Source: Streptomyces naganishii JCM 4654
GTDB taxonomy: Bacteria; Actinomycetota; Actinomycetes; Streptomycetales; Streptomycetaceae
Reading direction: 5' to 3'
Length of the DNA: 64,000 nt
Assembly (NCBI RefSeq): GCF_014650575.1
Contig: NZ_BMVF01000007.1
Span: forward strand, 124,001-188,000
How positions within the stretch are numbered: the first letter of the stretch is position 1; every line of letters starts with the position of its first letter. The translations under genes were made by a program, and so were the position numbers. The notes under the pieces are model-generated. The model had not been told where the DNA came from and searched no databases. It saw only the letters and a program-made list of their open reading frames with translations. Below, one piece after another: positions 25,638 to 32,429 of this stretch.

Positions 25638-26123
25638 ATGACGGTGACTGCACACCACCCCATGACCACCATCACGCGTGAACCGAAGGCGAGTTGGGCT
25701 GCCTTCACGGAAAGGGTGAGGGAGAACGGCCAGTACCGCACGAGAGTGGAGGCGGAACAGGTCGCCCGGACGGTCCTCTCGGCGCTCGGCGGCCACGTCA
25801 CGGGAGACGAGCGGGTCGAACTCGCCGCCGCCCTGCCGGAGGAGGCGGCGAGGGTGTTCGCCTCGCAGATCCCCGCCGTCCGCCCGCTGACGGCGGCCGA
25901 GTTCGTCGACGCCGTCGCGGCCCGCATCGAAGGCTCCACCACGGCCACGGCCCGCTGGGACGTCAGCTCGGTGCTGAGCGTGGTGGCCGACCTGGTGGAC
26001 GAGGACCTGACGCGACGCGTGATCGCCCAACTCCCGCCGGGCTACGCCTTGCTGTTCGGCAGGGCGCAACTGGTACCGGCGGCGGGCGGCCCGGACGGCC
26101 CCTGTACATGGCCCAGCAATTAG
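25638..26123 (+). CDS. DUF2267 protein
   Basis: The protein has 161 residues. The ATG at 25638 follows GGAGGAGGCCC. Seen: WAAFTERVRENGQYRTRVEAEQVARTVLSALGGHVTGDERVELAAALPEE, the DUF2267 repeat unit. A second half follows with the same helical layout, AAEFVDAVAARIEG...VVADLVDEDLTRRVIAQLPPGYALLFG. The family often sits next to small heat-shock or stress genes, as here, but its biochemical role is unknown. The last 15 residues (GPDGPCTWPSN) look unrelated to the family and may reflect a late frameshift at the edge of the accessory region. Confidence 0.85.
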   Translation: MTVTAHHPMTTITREPKASWAAFTERVRENGQYRTRVEAEQVARTVLSALGGHVTGDERVELAAALPEEAARVFASQIPAVRPLTAAEFVDAVAARIEGSTTATARWDVSSVLSVVADLVDEDLTRRVIAQLPPGYALLFGRAQLVPAAGGPDGPCTWPSN

Positions 26124-26146
26124 TCCAAGAATCAACCGAACTGAGA

Positions 26147-26172
26147 AACCTCAAATGTTGATCAACGAGGTT
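26147..26172. repeat. Nested palindrome
   Basis: AACCTC (26147-26152) and GAGGTT (26167-26172) are complementary arms around the perfect 10-bp palindrome GTTGATCAAC (26157-26166). It could be a terminator for the DUF2267 gene, a protein-binding site or an insertion boundary. Confidence 0.6.
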
Positions 26173-26680
26173 GAACCAGGCGACGCGCGCTCAATAGATT
26201 TCCAAGCGCACAAGGCGCCGCTGACCACGGCGCCGGACCCGCTCCGCGCACCGCTCAGCGAACAGCAACAGGGGGAACGAGCCGGCACGCCAGGCTCGCC
26301 CGCCAGCACTGCTCGGCACGCCCACTCCAGGAGTGACCCCGCGTAAGCCGACACTCAGGGGGGTGCCGGACACGCGGTTTCGTCCCCTCTATGACGACGC
26401 TCCACAGGCACGCCAGAGCAGCGCTGACGACCGCTCAACTGTGCGGAACACGCACGGGGCACGCACCAGGAACAGGTCCCGAGCGGCAGCTGGGTGAGGA
26501 TGCCAAGCACCCCCACCCAACCACCGCCCGGGACCTGCCCCGGGGACCTACCCCCATCCGATGACCACCCCACCCAAGCCCCCCCCCACAACCCGCAGCC
26601 GGCCACGAGTCCCCGCCCGGCACATGGCACCCCGCCGCCCCACCCCTGAGGCCGCCCGGCCAGGACCCACCCGCGGTGGA

Positions 26681-26755
26681 GGGGCGTGTGTCAAGAGTGA
26701 AGCGAAGCGCAATCGGCGAAGCTGACGCCCGAAGGGCGCTCTTGACTCACACCCC
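26681..26755. repeat. Structured inverted-repeat element of about 75 bp
   Basis: The outer arms GTCAAGAG (26690-26697) and CTCTTGAC (26739-26746) are perfect. They extend imperfectly outward (GGGGCGTGT against ACACCCC). Inside is a hairpin CGCCC-GAA-GGGCG (26726-26738) and the direct repeat GCGAAGC. The layout is that of a REP-like or mobile intergenic element. Confidence 0.65.
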
Positions 26756-26844
26756 GCAACCGCCACACTCCGCAAAACCGGGCGGCCTTGGGCACCAAGT
26801 CAACTTGGCTAAATACGAGGCGCCTTACGGCGCTGACGGCAACC

Positions 26845-27384
26845 TCAGCGATTGCCCAGGTCGAGCAGCAACACATCATGAAGCGCTGCCCATTCCCAGG
26901 GCCGAGCCTCCCCGACCTTGCAATACCCCCAGGCATGGTAAGCAACCAAAGCGGCTCTGCTCTCAGGGTGAACGTTGAGGATCACTCTCTCAACCTCCAG
27001 CCCACTGAGCAGAGCCTCGTGCAGCCGCCGCGCGATGCCTTGCCTGCGCCACGGCCCTCGTACAGCGAGTTCCATGAGCCCGAAGGTTCGGTGCCCGTCT
27101 TCCCGCCGCACGTCGTCGGCCACGGACTCGGTCAACTGGTCCCACCAGCCGGAGCTCGGACCCAGGGGATATCCGTACGCCATACCAACCGGTTCGCCGA
27201 CGACCTCGGTCCGAGCCAGAGCACCGCGAAACGTCGGCTTGCGAGTCTGAGAGCGAAAGCGCCGGAAGGCCGCAGCGACGTCATCCTCCGTCTCGCGGTA
27301 AGGAGCCTCCGAAAAGACCTCGGCGTAGACGAGTCGGAACTCCCCCTCGGCCGCTGCGGAAGCCCTCCCCTCCAACCCCTCCAC
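26845..27384 (-). CDS. GNAT-family N-acetyltransferase
   Basis: The protein has 179 residues, GTG at 27384; the ribosome site is weak and the exact start is uncertain. Seen: FGLMELAVRGPWRRQGIARRLHEALLSG, the acetyl-CoA binding V.p..rg.GiG..L motif (RRQGIA), then ERVILNVHPESRAALVAYHAWGYCKVGEARPW, the typical GNAT C-terminus. It transfers an acetyl group to an unknown amine. It lies within the accessory region. Such genes in islands can be antitoxin-less toxins or resistance enzymes, but nothing here indicates which. Confidence 0.82.
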   Translation of the reverse strand: MEGLEGRASAAAEGEFRLVYAEVFSEAPYRETEDDVAAAFRRFRSQTRKPTFRGALARTEVVGEPVGMAYGYPLGPSSGWWDQLTESVADDVRREDGHRTFGLMELAVRGPWRRQGIARRLHEALLSGLEVERVILNVHPESRAALVAYHAWGYCKVGEARPWEWAALHDVLLLDLGNR

Positions 27385-27992
27385 GGTGATGCCGGGTTGT
27401 TCCTTTATGTCACGCTCCCCAAGACCGTCATCCGAATGTGCTCACCGCACTCGCGGGCCACGGCGCTGTCGACCTTGATGATCGCTTGCCTGAAATCGCG
27501 AATCCTGGCCGGAAGGCGTGGAGATGAGATGCCACTGCATGTCGTACACCTGCGAGCTTCACTCGGTAGGAGGCGCTGTTGCTGGCGAGGCCTTCGCTGA
27601 TGCCGAGAATGGCTCGTAGAAGGCGCCACCACGCGCCTGGGCTGCTTGGCGCACGACCCGCTACGCTTCGTCATCCGGGGAGTGCTTCTCTCAGTGCGAT
27701 GAACAGGGCCTTCGGTAAGCCGAGCCCCAGCTCAGAGGCACTCTTCGCTTATTTGATCACTCCCGAACGGTCCATCGGGAAAGCCCGAGGTTCACGAGTC
27801 GTGCGGTTCGGAAGTCATCGGCACTGCCGCCAACTCCAACGCGGGGATGCTCTGTCTGAAACAGTAAACTTCACTGCCGTAAGACTCAGTTGCCCGATAG
27901 TATGATCACTGATTAGTCGCCGTCTCCCGCATTCGGGAGCTGACATGTGTCGCCGTCGCCCCCACTGGGGTGCTGACACAGGAGGAGAAGCC
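27385..27992. other. 608-bp stretch without a supportable gene
   Basis: Short frames exist on both strands. On the minus strand, 27405-27674 codes 89 residues ending SPRLPARIRDFRQAIIKVDSA... without a ribosome site, and could be a decayed gene end. A TATGAT (27901-27906) may be the -10 box for the gene at 27993. Just upstream are overlapping short inverted repeats, CTGT-ctgaa-ACAG and CAGT-aaacttc-ACTG (about 27853-27875). The leader of the next gene can fold (TGTGTC pairing with GACACA). Confidence 0.5.
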
Positions 27993-28850
27993 TTGCCCGG
28001 CAAGGACTACAGCTACGACATCCCGGACCATCCGATCAAGTACATCAAGGTTGATCCGAGGAGCATCAAGTTCGACCCCCGTGCGCAACGCAACCTTAAC
28101 AAGGCCCGTGCGCAAGCCATCGCCGAGAAGCTGGTCCCCACCGCCCTCGGGACGCCGATCGTCTCGCAGCGGGAGGACGGTCTGTATGCGGTGGACGGCA
28201 TGCACCGCGTCTACGCCTGCCAGCTCATCCTCACAGGGAAGATCTCGGCCTCGGAGGAGGTTCGCGACGCTGTTCAGGCCATCACCTGTGAGATCCACTC
28301 CGGCCTCTCGATGGCCAACGAGGCGTCGCTGTTCATCATCAAGAACAAGGAGTCCTCGAAGGTCGGGCCGAACGACGAGTTCAGGATCGGTGTGTTGGCT
28401 GGGCACCCGCTCTTCCAGGACACCAACACCGTCCTGGAGAAGCACCAGCTCAAGGTTGGCAGCAGCAGCGTCAACGGCGTGCGCGGCATCAAGGGGATCC
28501 TCAGCATCGTCATGGAGCACGGTCCCGAGGCCCTGGACCTGTCGCTCACCATCGCTGAAGATGCCTGGGGCCGCACTCCCGACACCTGGCACTCCGTCAC
28601 TATCGGAGGCATCGCCACGGTGATGTCCAAGCACTCCGATGTGCTGAATCCGCAGGAGTTGGCGCAGAAGCTCAAGCGCCAGGGTGATCCCACATCTTTC
28701 AGGGCCAAGATTCAGACCATCGCTACCAACAACAACACTCGCCACGACGGCACCAAGGGTCGTCTCAAGGCCGCTCACTTGGCCGTTGCGTCCGCCTGGA
28801 ACGCCAACCGCCGCGTCAACCGCATCCCTGTCCCGAACATCTTCGAGTAG
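27993..28850 (+). CDS. ParB-like N-terminal / DUF6551-type protein
   Basis: The protein has 285 residues with TTG start at 27993, chosen because GGAGGAGAAGCC is directly upstream; a start at 27945 lacks one. Seen: IKYIKVDPRSIKFDPRAQRNLNKARAQAIAEKLVPTALGTPIVSQREDGLYAVDGMHRVYACQ, the ParB/Srx-like start with the DGxHR motif. A helical C-terminal half follows. Proteins of this DUF6551-like type are seen mainly on phages and integrative elements of actinobacteria. No ParA is adjacent, so plasmid partition is not implied. A terminator and a tRNA-Cys-like gene follow, supporting an origin in a mobile element. Confidence 0.75.
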   Translation: MPGKDYSYDIPDHPIKYIKVDPRSIKFDPRAQRNLNKARAQAIAEKLVPTALGTPIVSQREDGLYAVDGMHRVYACQLILTGKISASEEVRDAVQAITCEIHSGLSMANEASLFIIKNKESSKVGPNDEFRIGVLAGHPLFQDTNTVLEKHQLKVGSSSVNGVRGIKGILSIVMEHGPEALDLSLTIAEDAWGRTPDTWHSVTIGGIATVMSKHSDVLNPQELAQKLKRQGDPTSFRAKIQTIATNNNTRHDGTKGRLKAAHLAVASAWNANRRVNRIPVPNIFE

Positions 28851-28941
28851 CCCCAGCAGACACGGGTGCCCCACCCCTTAGTTGCGGTGCTGGACGCCAC
28901 GCCTTCTCGGCTCGCATCCGTTAACTGAGACCGTCGACCGA

Positions 28942-28973
28942 ATGGGCGGCAACCTGCGGAGGATGCCGCCCAT
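28942..28973 (+). terminator. Hairpin after the ParB-like gene
   Basis: A 10-bp perfect stem (ATGGGCGGCA with TGCCGCCCAT) with a 12-nt loop is followed by TTGCTTGG. Confidence 0.75.
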
Positions 28974-28993
28974 TTGCTTGGCCTAGTCAAAGC

Positions 28994-29068
28994 TGGAGGC
29001 CGTGGAGGGGATCGTGCCCGCGTAGCTTGCTTTGCAGGCGAGCCCCTGAACCACTCGAGCACACGGCC
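28994..29068 (-). tRNA. tRNA-Cys-like gene (anticodon GCA), CCA encoded, degenerate T-arm
   Basis: Read on the minus strand it is 75 nt including CCA. The 7-bp acceptor stem GGCCGTG/CACGGCC is perfect. Discriminator T, the Cys identity base, is followed by an encoded CCA. The anticodon loop is CTGCAAA (anticodon GCA) on a 5-bp stem with one C-A mismatch. The D-loop carries AGTGGTTCA. The T-loop reads CACGATC instead of TTCRANN and one T-stem pair fails. It is either a divergent mobile-element tRNA or a decaying copy. Confidence 0.65.
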
Positions 29069-29410
29069 GTGTGATGAGACCGTAGTTGCGGGAGCCGGTG
29101 GGGCGACGTGATCGCTGCTACATCACTTGGTGGGCCACGACCAGACGGACAGGGGTGGGCGGCGTGCTGGACAGCGCTGGGCCTACTCCGGAGTGCGCCG
29201 CCTACTGTCACCGTCCTGCGGCCTGGACCGCCAGGCCTGATGGCAAGGAACTACACGTCGAACACCCGGACATTTAGGCTCCCTTCAGGCGACGATAACC
29301 GGGGCCAAAAGGCTCACAGCCTCTCGATGTGGCTCTGCTGTTTGTCGTCCTGTTGGATGCGCACACGGCGACCAGATACACGGGGCTGTCTCTCAGGGCC
29401 TCGAGAAGCC
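29069..29410. other. 342-bp stretch without a supportable gene
   Basis: It lies between the tRNA-Cys-like gene and the DUF397 gene. No frame here has both a ribosome site and recognisable protein features. No integrase fragment was recognised. Confidence 0.5.
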
Positions 29411-29614
29411 CTATCTGTGAGCGAGTTGGGTACGGTGTGCACCAGCCACGAAGCCCGTCCATGCTTCCGTTGACACGCTGAGATGGGGATGCCCGGGTCG
29501 CTTGGAGTCCCGCACGAGCACGCCGGATGGGACGAAGGCGGCCTCTACGCACTCGGTCCCACTGCCGCCGCTGTAGGAGGACTTGAACCAGTGCACTTCC
29601 GCCGACGTCACCAT
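29411..29614 (-). CDS. DUF397 protein
   Basis: The protein has 67 residues, ATG at 29614. Its A is shared with the TGA of the upstream regulator gene (TGATG overlap), so translation is coupled. Seen: WFKSSYSGGSGTECVEAAF...VRDSKRPGHPHLSVSTEAWTGFV, the full DUF397 signature. In Streptomyces such small proteins are nearly always paired with a WhiJ-like XRE-DUF5753 regulator and are thought to modulate its DNA binding. Confidence 0.93.
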   Translation of the reverse strand: MVTSAEVHWFKSSYSGGSGTECVEAAFVPSGVLVRDSKRPGHPHLSVSTEAWTGFVAGAHRTQLAHR

Positions 29615-30459
29615 CAAGGCTCCCTGCTAATCCGTTCAATGAGTTCAGCGGAGGACTCGAAGTCGAGTGCCTGTGCGCTGAGATATTCGAACGCCAACCT
29701 ATAACGCTCCAGCTCCGGCGGCTTCTCCATGAACAGGCCACCGCCGATGAGATCTACGTACACCACGTCGAGTTCGGGAGCTTGCCCACGGAGGACGGCG
29801 AAGCTGCCAACGGCCGCTGCGTGCGCGCCGCATGCGAACGGCAGCACCTGGAGGGTGATGCGTGGGCGTTCGGACAAAGCCAGCAAGTGCTCCAGTTGGT
29901 GCCGCATGACCTCTCGGCCGCCCACCTTCCGCCGGAGCGCTGCCTCGTCGATCACGCACCAGATGTGTGGTGGTTCCTCGCGGCCCAACAACTCCTGCCG
30001 CTTCATGCGGATGTCGACCATGTGCTGGACCTCGCGCTCGGGGCACTGCACCTCCGAGGCTCGGTGCACGGCTTCCGCGTACGCGCGAGTTTGCAGCAGG
30101 CCAGGTACATACATGCAGGCGTAGTGGTCCTCACGCACCACTTCGTCTTCAAGGGTGAGCATCAAGTTCATGGACTCGGGGATGGGGTCGGCCAGTGAGC
30201 GCCACCAGCCCTGGATCCTCGCTCCCTTGGCGAGATCGACTAGCGCCAGGCGCTCTTCGTCCGACGCTCCGTACTCACGACAGAGCGCGTCGACGGCCGG
30301 CCACTTGACCGCGCCTTCCTTCGTCTCGTAGCGGCTGAGCGTCGCCTTGGAGATACCGACGCGTGCTCCGGCTTCCTCCAGGGTCAGCCCCTTGAGTTCG
30401 CGGAGGCGGCGCAGGTCAGCGCCGAGCTGCCGCCTTCGAGTGGTGGGTCCAACTGCCAT
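29614..30459 (-). CDS. XRE-family regulator with DUF5753 (WhiJ-like)
   Basis: The protein has 281 residues, ATG at 30459 after GGAAGGGCC. Seen: an N-terminal helix-turn-helix (LRRLRELKGLTLEEAGARVGISKATLSRYETKEG, about 16-50), then the DUF5753 effector region (from about 85: IQGWWRSLADPIPESMNLMLTLEDE..., YVPGLLQTRAYAEAV, LQVLPF). It is a cytoplasmic DNA-binding protein related to WhiJ. With the DUF397 gene and the divergent HATPase gene it makes the classic whiJ/abaA-type cluster affecting development or antibiotic production in S. coelicolor. Repeated motifs in the divergent promoter region are probable operators. Confidence 0.9.
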   Translation of the reverse strand: MAVGPTTRRRQLGADLRRLRELKGLTLEEAGARVGISKATLSRYETKEGAVKWPAVDALCREYGASDEERLALVDLAKGARIQGWWRSLADPIPESMNLMLTLEDEVVREDHYACMYVPGLLQTRAYAEAVHRASEVQCPEREVQHMVDIRMKRQELLGREEPPHIWCVIDEAALRRKVGGREVMRHQLEHLLALSERPRITLQVLPFACGAHAAAVGSFAVLRGQAPELDVVYVDLIGGGLFMEKPPELERYRLAFEYLSAQALDFESSAELIERISREP

Positions 30460-30570
30460 GCCAACGGCCCTTCCTGAGGTCGCCTAGATCGTCGCTGTCT
30501 CTCGGTCACACGGCAAGGTGGTGCACGCCGGGGGCGCGTGCGATGGTGTCGCGCTCCCAATCCAGCCTTG

Positions 30571-30638
30571 TGAGAGTTTCATTTTGAGAGTTTCACTGCA
30601 ACTCTGAGTGTGTGGCTGAAAGCGGAGGGCTCTGAGTG
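30571..30638. promoter_or_regulatory. Repeated operator-like motifs in the XRE/HATPase divergent region
   Basis: TGAGAGTTTCA occurs exactly at 30571-30581 and 30585-30595 (14 bp apart). A near-inverted copy follows at about 30597. CTCTGAGTG occurs at 30602-30610 and 30630-30638 (28 bp apart). These probably bind the adjacent WhiJ-like regulator. Confidence 0.6.
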
Positions 30639-30678
30639 GTCAGAGTCTGTGGAGTGAGCCCAGGAAGTGGAGCAGGGC

Positions 30679-31332
30679 ATGGACTGTACGGGGTGTACAC
30701 CGAAGGGGCCGTGGGACGTCGAGTTCATGGCTGAAGCTGAGGAAGTAGCCGCCCTGCGGCGCATGCTGAGACTTCAGTTGGCGCTCTGGGGCCTGCAAGA
30801 ACTGAGCGACGTAGCGCAGTTGTGCGTCAGCGAGCTTGTCGCCAACGTCATCAAGCATGTCGGGCCTGGGACGCCGACCACACTCGCTGTCTCCATGAGG
30901 GGCACGCACCTGCGTATCGAGGTGCGCGACCCCGACTCCCGCGCCCTCCCCACGTTGGCCGAGGCGGGGCCGGAGGCGGAGTCGGGCAGAGGGTTGGCGC
31001 TCATCGACTCCATTGCTGAGCGCTGGGGCGTCGAACTGACCGCAGACCGCAAGGTCACTTGGTGTGAGTTGGGCACGAGCGCGGCTGGTGCCAACGGGCA
31101 CCATGTGCCTTCTGGTGTCAGACGAGCCGCGGAAGTGCTCCGCTACTACGGCAATGTGGCGAAGCACCCGCAGGGCGCGGCTTCTCAACGGCTCGCTGCG
31201 GCCATGGCCGAAGAAAGAGTGATCAAGCTGATCGCCGATCTCCTGCACTGGCTGAGCACGCACGGCCAGGACGCGGACGGCGTGCTCGACCGGGCCCAGG
31301 CCTACTTTGAGGCCGAGGTCGCGGCGCACTGA
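30679..31332 (+). CDS. HATPase anti-sigma-like kinase (AbaA-cluster type)
   Basis: The protein has 217 residues. The ATG at 30679 follows GGAGCAGGG; a GTG at 30667 is the alternative. Seen: a SpoIIAB/RsbW-type GHKL ATPase: LRRMLRLQLALWGL, the N-box ELVANVIKHVG, the G1 segment IEVRDPDSRALP and GRGLALIDSIAERWGV. A C-terminal helical extension follows (about 150-217). In related clusters this protein accompanies the WhiJ-like regulator. The target sigma or anti-sigma factor is unknown. It is divergently transcribed from the regulator. Confidence 0.85.
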   Translation: MDCTGCTPKGPWDVEFMAEAEEVAALRRMLRLQLALWGLQELSDVAQLCVSELVANVIKHVGPGTPTTLAVSMRGTHLRIEVRDPDSRALPTLAEAGPEAESGRGLALIDSIAERWGVELTADRKVTWCELGTSAAGANGHHVPSGVRRAAEVLRYYGNVAKHPQGAASQRLAAAMAEERVIKLIADLLHWLSTHGQDADGVLDRAQAYFEAEVAAH

Positions 31333-31363
31333 TGACGAGTACCGCGCGACCCGAGCGCCAAAG

Positions 31364-31603
31364 TCAGGGGTGGAGACCAGGGAAAGCCTCCTGAAGGACC
31401 CTGAGCAGGTTCCGGGCCGCGTCGTCATCGAGTTGGATGCTCTGGCTGATCTTTCCGTGGATCTGTCGTTCCTCAGATCCGTAGGTGTCCAACTGCAACA
31501 CGCGCCGACCGTTCACGGTGAACGTACGGTAGCCACAAGTCACCGGACCGTGCAGCTTCTGAGTGTCGGAAGACACCTGCTGGAATTCTCTGATCAAAGC
31601 CAT
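31364..31603 (-). CDS. Small uncharacterised protein
   Basis: The protein has 79 residues, ATG at 31603. Seen: MALIREFQQVSSDTQKLHGP start, CGYRTFTVNGRRVLQLDTYGSEERQIHGKISQSIQLDDDAARNLLRVL. It looks like a compact beta-rich fold with a final helix. I recall proteins of this type in many actinobacterial accessory regions, sometimes named methionyl-tRNA formyltransferase in error; it has none of that enzyme's motifs. The ribosome site is weak. It is convergent with the HATPase gene, 31 bases away. Confidence 0.7.
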   Translation of the reverse strand: MALIREFQQVSSDTQKLHGPVTCGYRTFTVNGRRVLQLDTYGSEERQIHGKISQSIQLDDDAARNLLRVLQEAFPGLHP

Positions 31604-31714
31604 GGGCACACTTTTACCTGAGTTGGCAGCGCACCACCAAGGGGGCGTTCGGCCCGGGCTGGGGCGTCGTCCGGTCACGGCGTTCTGCGTCTGGACACCT
31701 CGGACTCGTACTCA

Positions 31715-31813
31715 TCAGTGCGCTCGCGCCTGGTCGGTCACACCCGCGTCCCGGAGCTGGTCGGCGTCCGCGTTGCGGGCGGTCTGGACGATTGATGGCG
31801 GGGACGCGGGCAT
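31715..31813 (-). pseudogene. Possible truncated XRE-regulator remnant
   Basis: A 32-residue frame (PPSIVQTARNADADQLRDAG...) starts at an ATG 22 bases after the DUF6879 stop. In related loci DUF6879 is followed by a full helix-turn-helix gene whose first residues resemble this (PPSI...A...QLRD). Here the frame stops before any helix-turn-helix. This is inference from one short match. Confidence 0.3.
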
Positions 31814-31834
31814 GTGCTGAACGCTGATATCGGC

Positions 31835-32362
31835 CTACTGGACCTCGTAGTCTTCGTGCGGCGTCGCGCGTTCCCAGACGGCGTCGAATGCCGACGCGCA
31901 CAGCTTCGCGACTTCGGGACGCTCGTCCAGCTCCGGGCCGGCCGAACCGCCGTCACCTGTGAAGTGGTTCCACATGATCACGCGCCTGTCGAAGAGCCAG
32001 AAGTCGTTCGCGGGGAGCGCGAGGTCCGATGCCTTCCGGCGCGGGAGCCAGCGGACCAGTTCCCCGGCCGCCAGGTTCTGGTAGGTGCAGGCGTGTTCGT
32101 AGCGGATGTAGTCGCTCACCGGTTCGGACACGATCCGGGCCCGGCGGAACACGACCCCTCTGGCCGTCGCGTCACGGACCCAGGTGTGGAAGTCGTTCCA
32201 CCACGTGGCCGGGTCAGGGTCGGGCCGCCAGCCGGAACGCCACCTCTCGAACTCGGCCGCCTCCTCACCGATTCCGTAGGAGTTGCGCATCTCCAGGTGA
32301 ACGGCTGAGTGGTACGTGTTGGCGAGCAGGTCAGTGAACGCCAAGTCGGTCTGCGACAACAC
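31835..32362 (-). CDS. DUF6879 family protein
   Basis: The protein has 175 residues, GTG at 32362 after GGGAGGCAA. Seen: F..LL....SAVHLEMRNSYG, FERWRSGWRPDPDPATWWNDFHTWVRDATARGVVFRRARIVSEPVSDYIRYEH, and DFWLFDRRVIMWNHFTGDG. These are the conserved blocks of the DUF6879 family of Streptomyces. The family is usually linked to XRE-type regulators and may act as an accessory regulator, like DUF397. Its usual partner seems missing or truncated here. Confidence 0.85.
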   Translation of the reverse strand: MLSQTDLAFTDLLANTYHSAVHLEMRNSYGIGEEAAEFERWRSGWRPDPDPATWWNDFHTWVRDATARGVVFRRARIVSEPVSDYIRYEHACTYQNLAAGELVRWLPRRKASDLALPANDFWLFDRRVIMWNHFTGDGGSAGPELDERPEVAKLCASAFDAVWERATPHEDYEVQ

Positions 32363-32429
32363 TTGCCTCCCTGAGCACGGGCACTATGCGGCGGGGCCTA
32401 CGACTTGGTGGCCACTATGTGGGGAAGCC

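Larger units (their letters stand above)
26124..26844. other. 721-bp intergenic region at the left edge of the accessory island
   Basis: I see no convincing gene here. A 62-codon frame at 26155-26346 has no ribosome site. The region holds a hyphenated palindrome (26147-26172), a structured element with inverted arms (26681-26755) and a small hairpin (26795-26808). Base composition is uneven, with C-rich runs from 26500 to 26660 and lower GC afterwards. Confidence 0.6.

Noticed and set aside
26155..26346. Plus-strand 63-residue frame at the island edge
   Set aside because: No ribosome site and no recognisable domain.
27405..27674. Minus-strand 89-residue frame
   Set aside because: No ribosome site, odd composition in its first half; only the end looks protein-like, so at most a remnant.
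27579..27905. Plus-strand 108-residue frame
   Set aside because: Composition unlike neighbours, no ribosome site, spans the likely promoter of the next gene.
27993..28850. Plasmid partition ParB
   Set aside because: Only the N-terminal ParB-like part is recognisable; no ParA gene and no parS-like sites seen.
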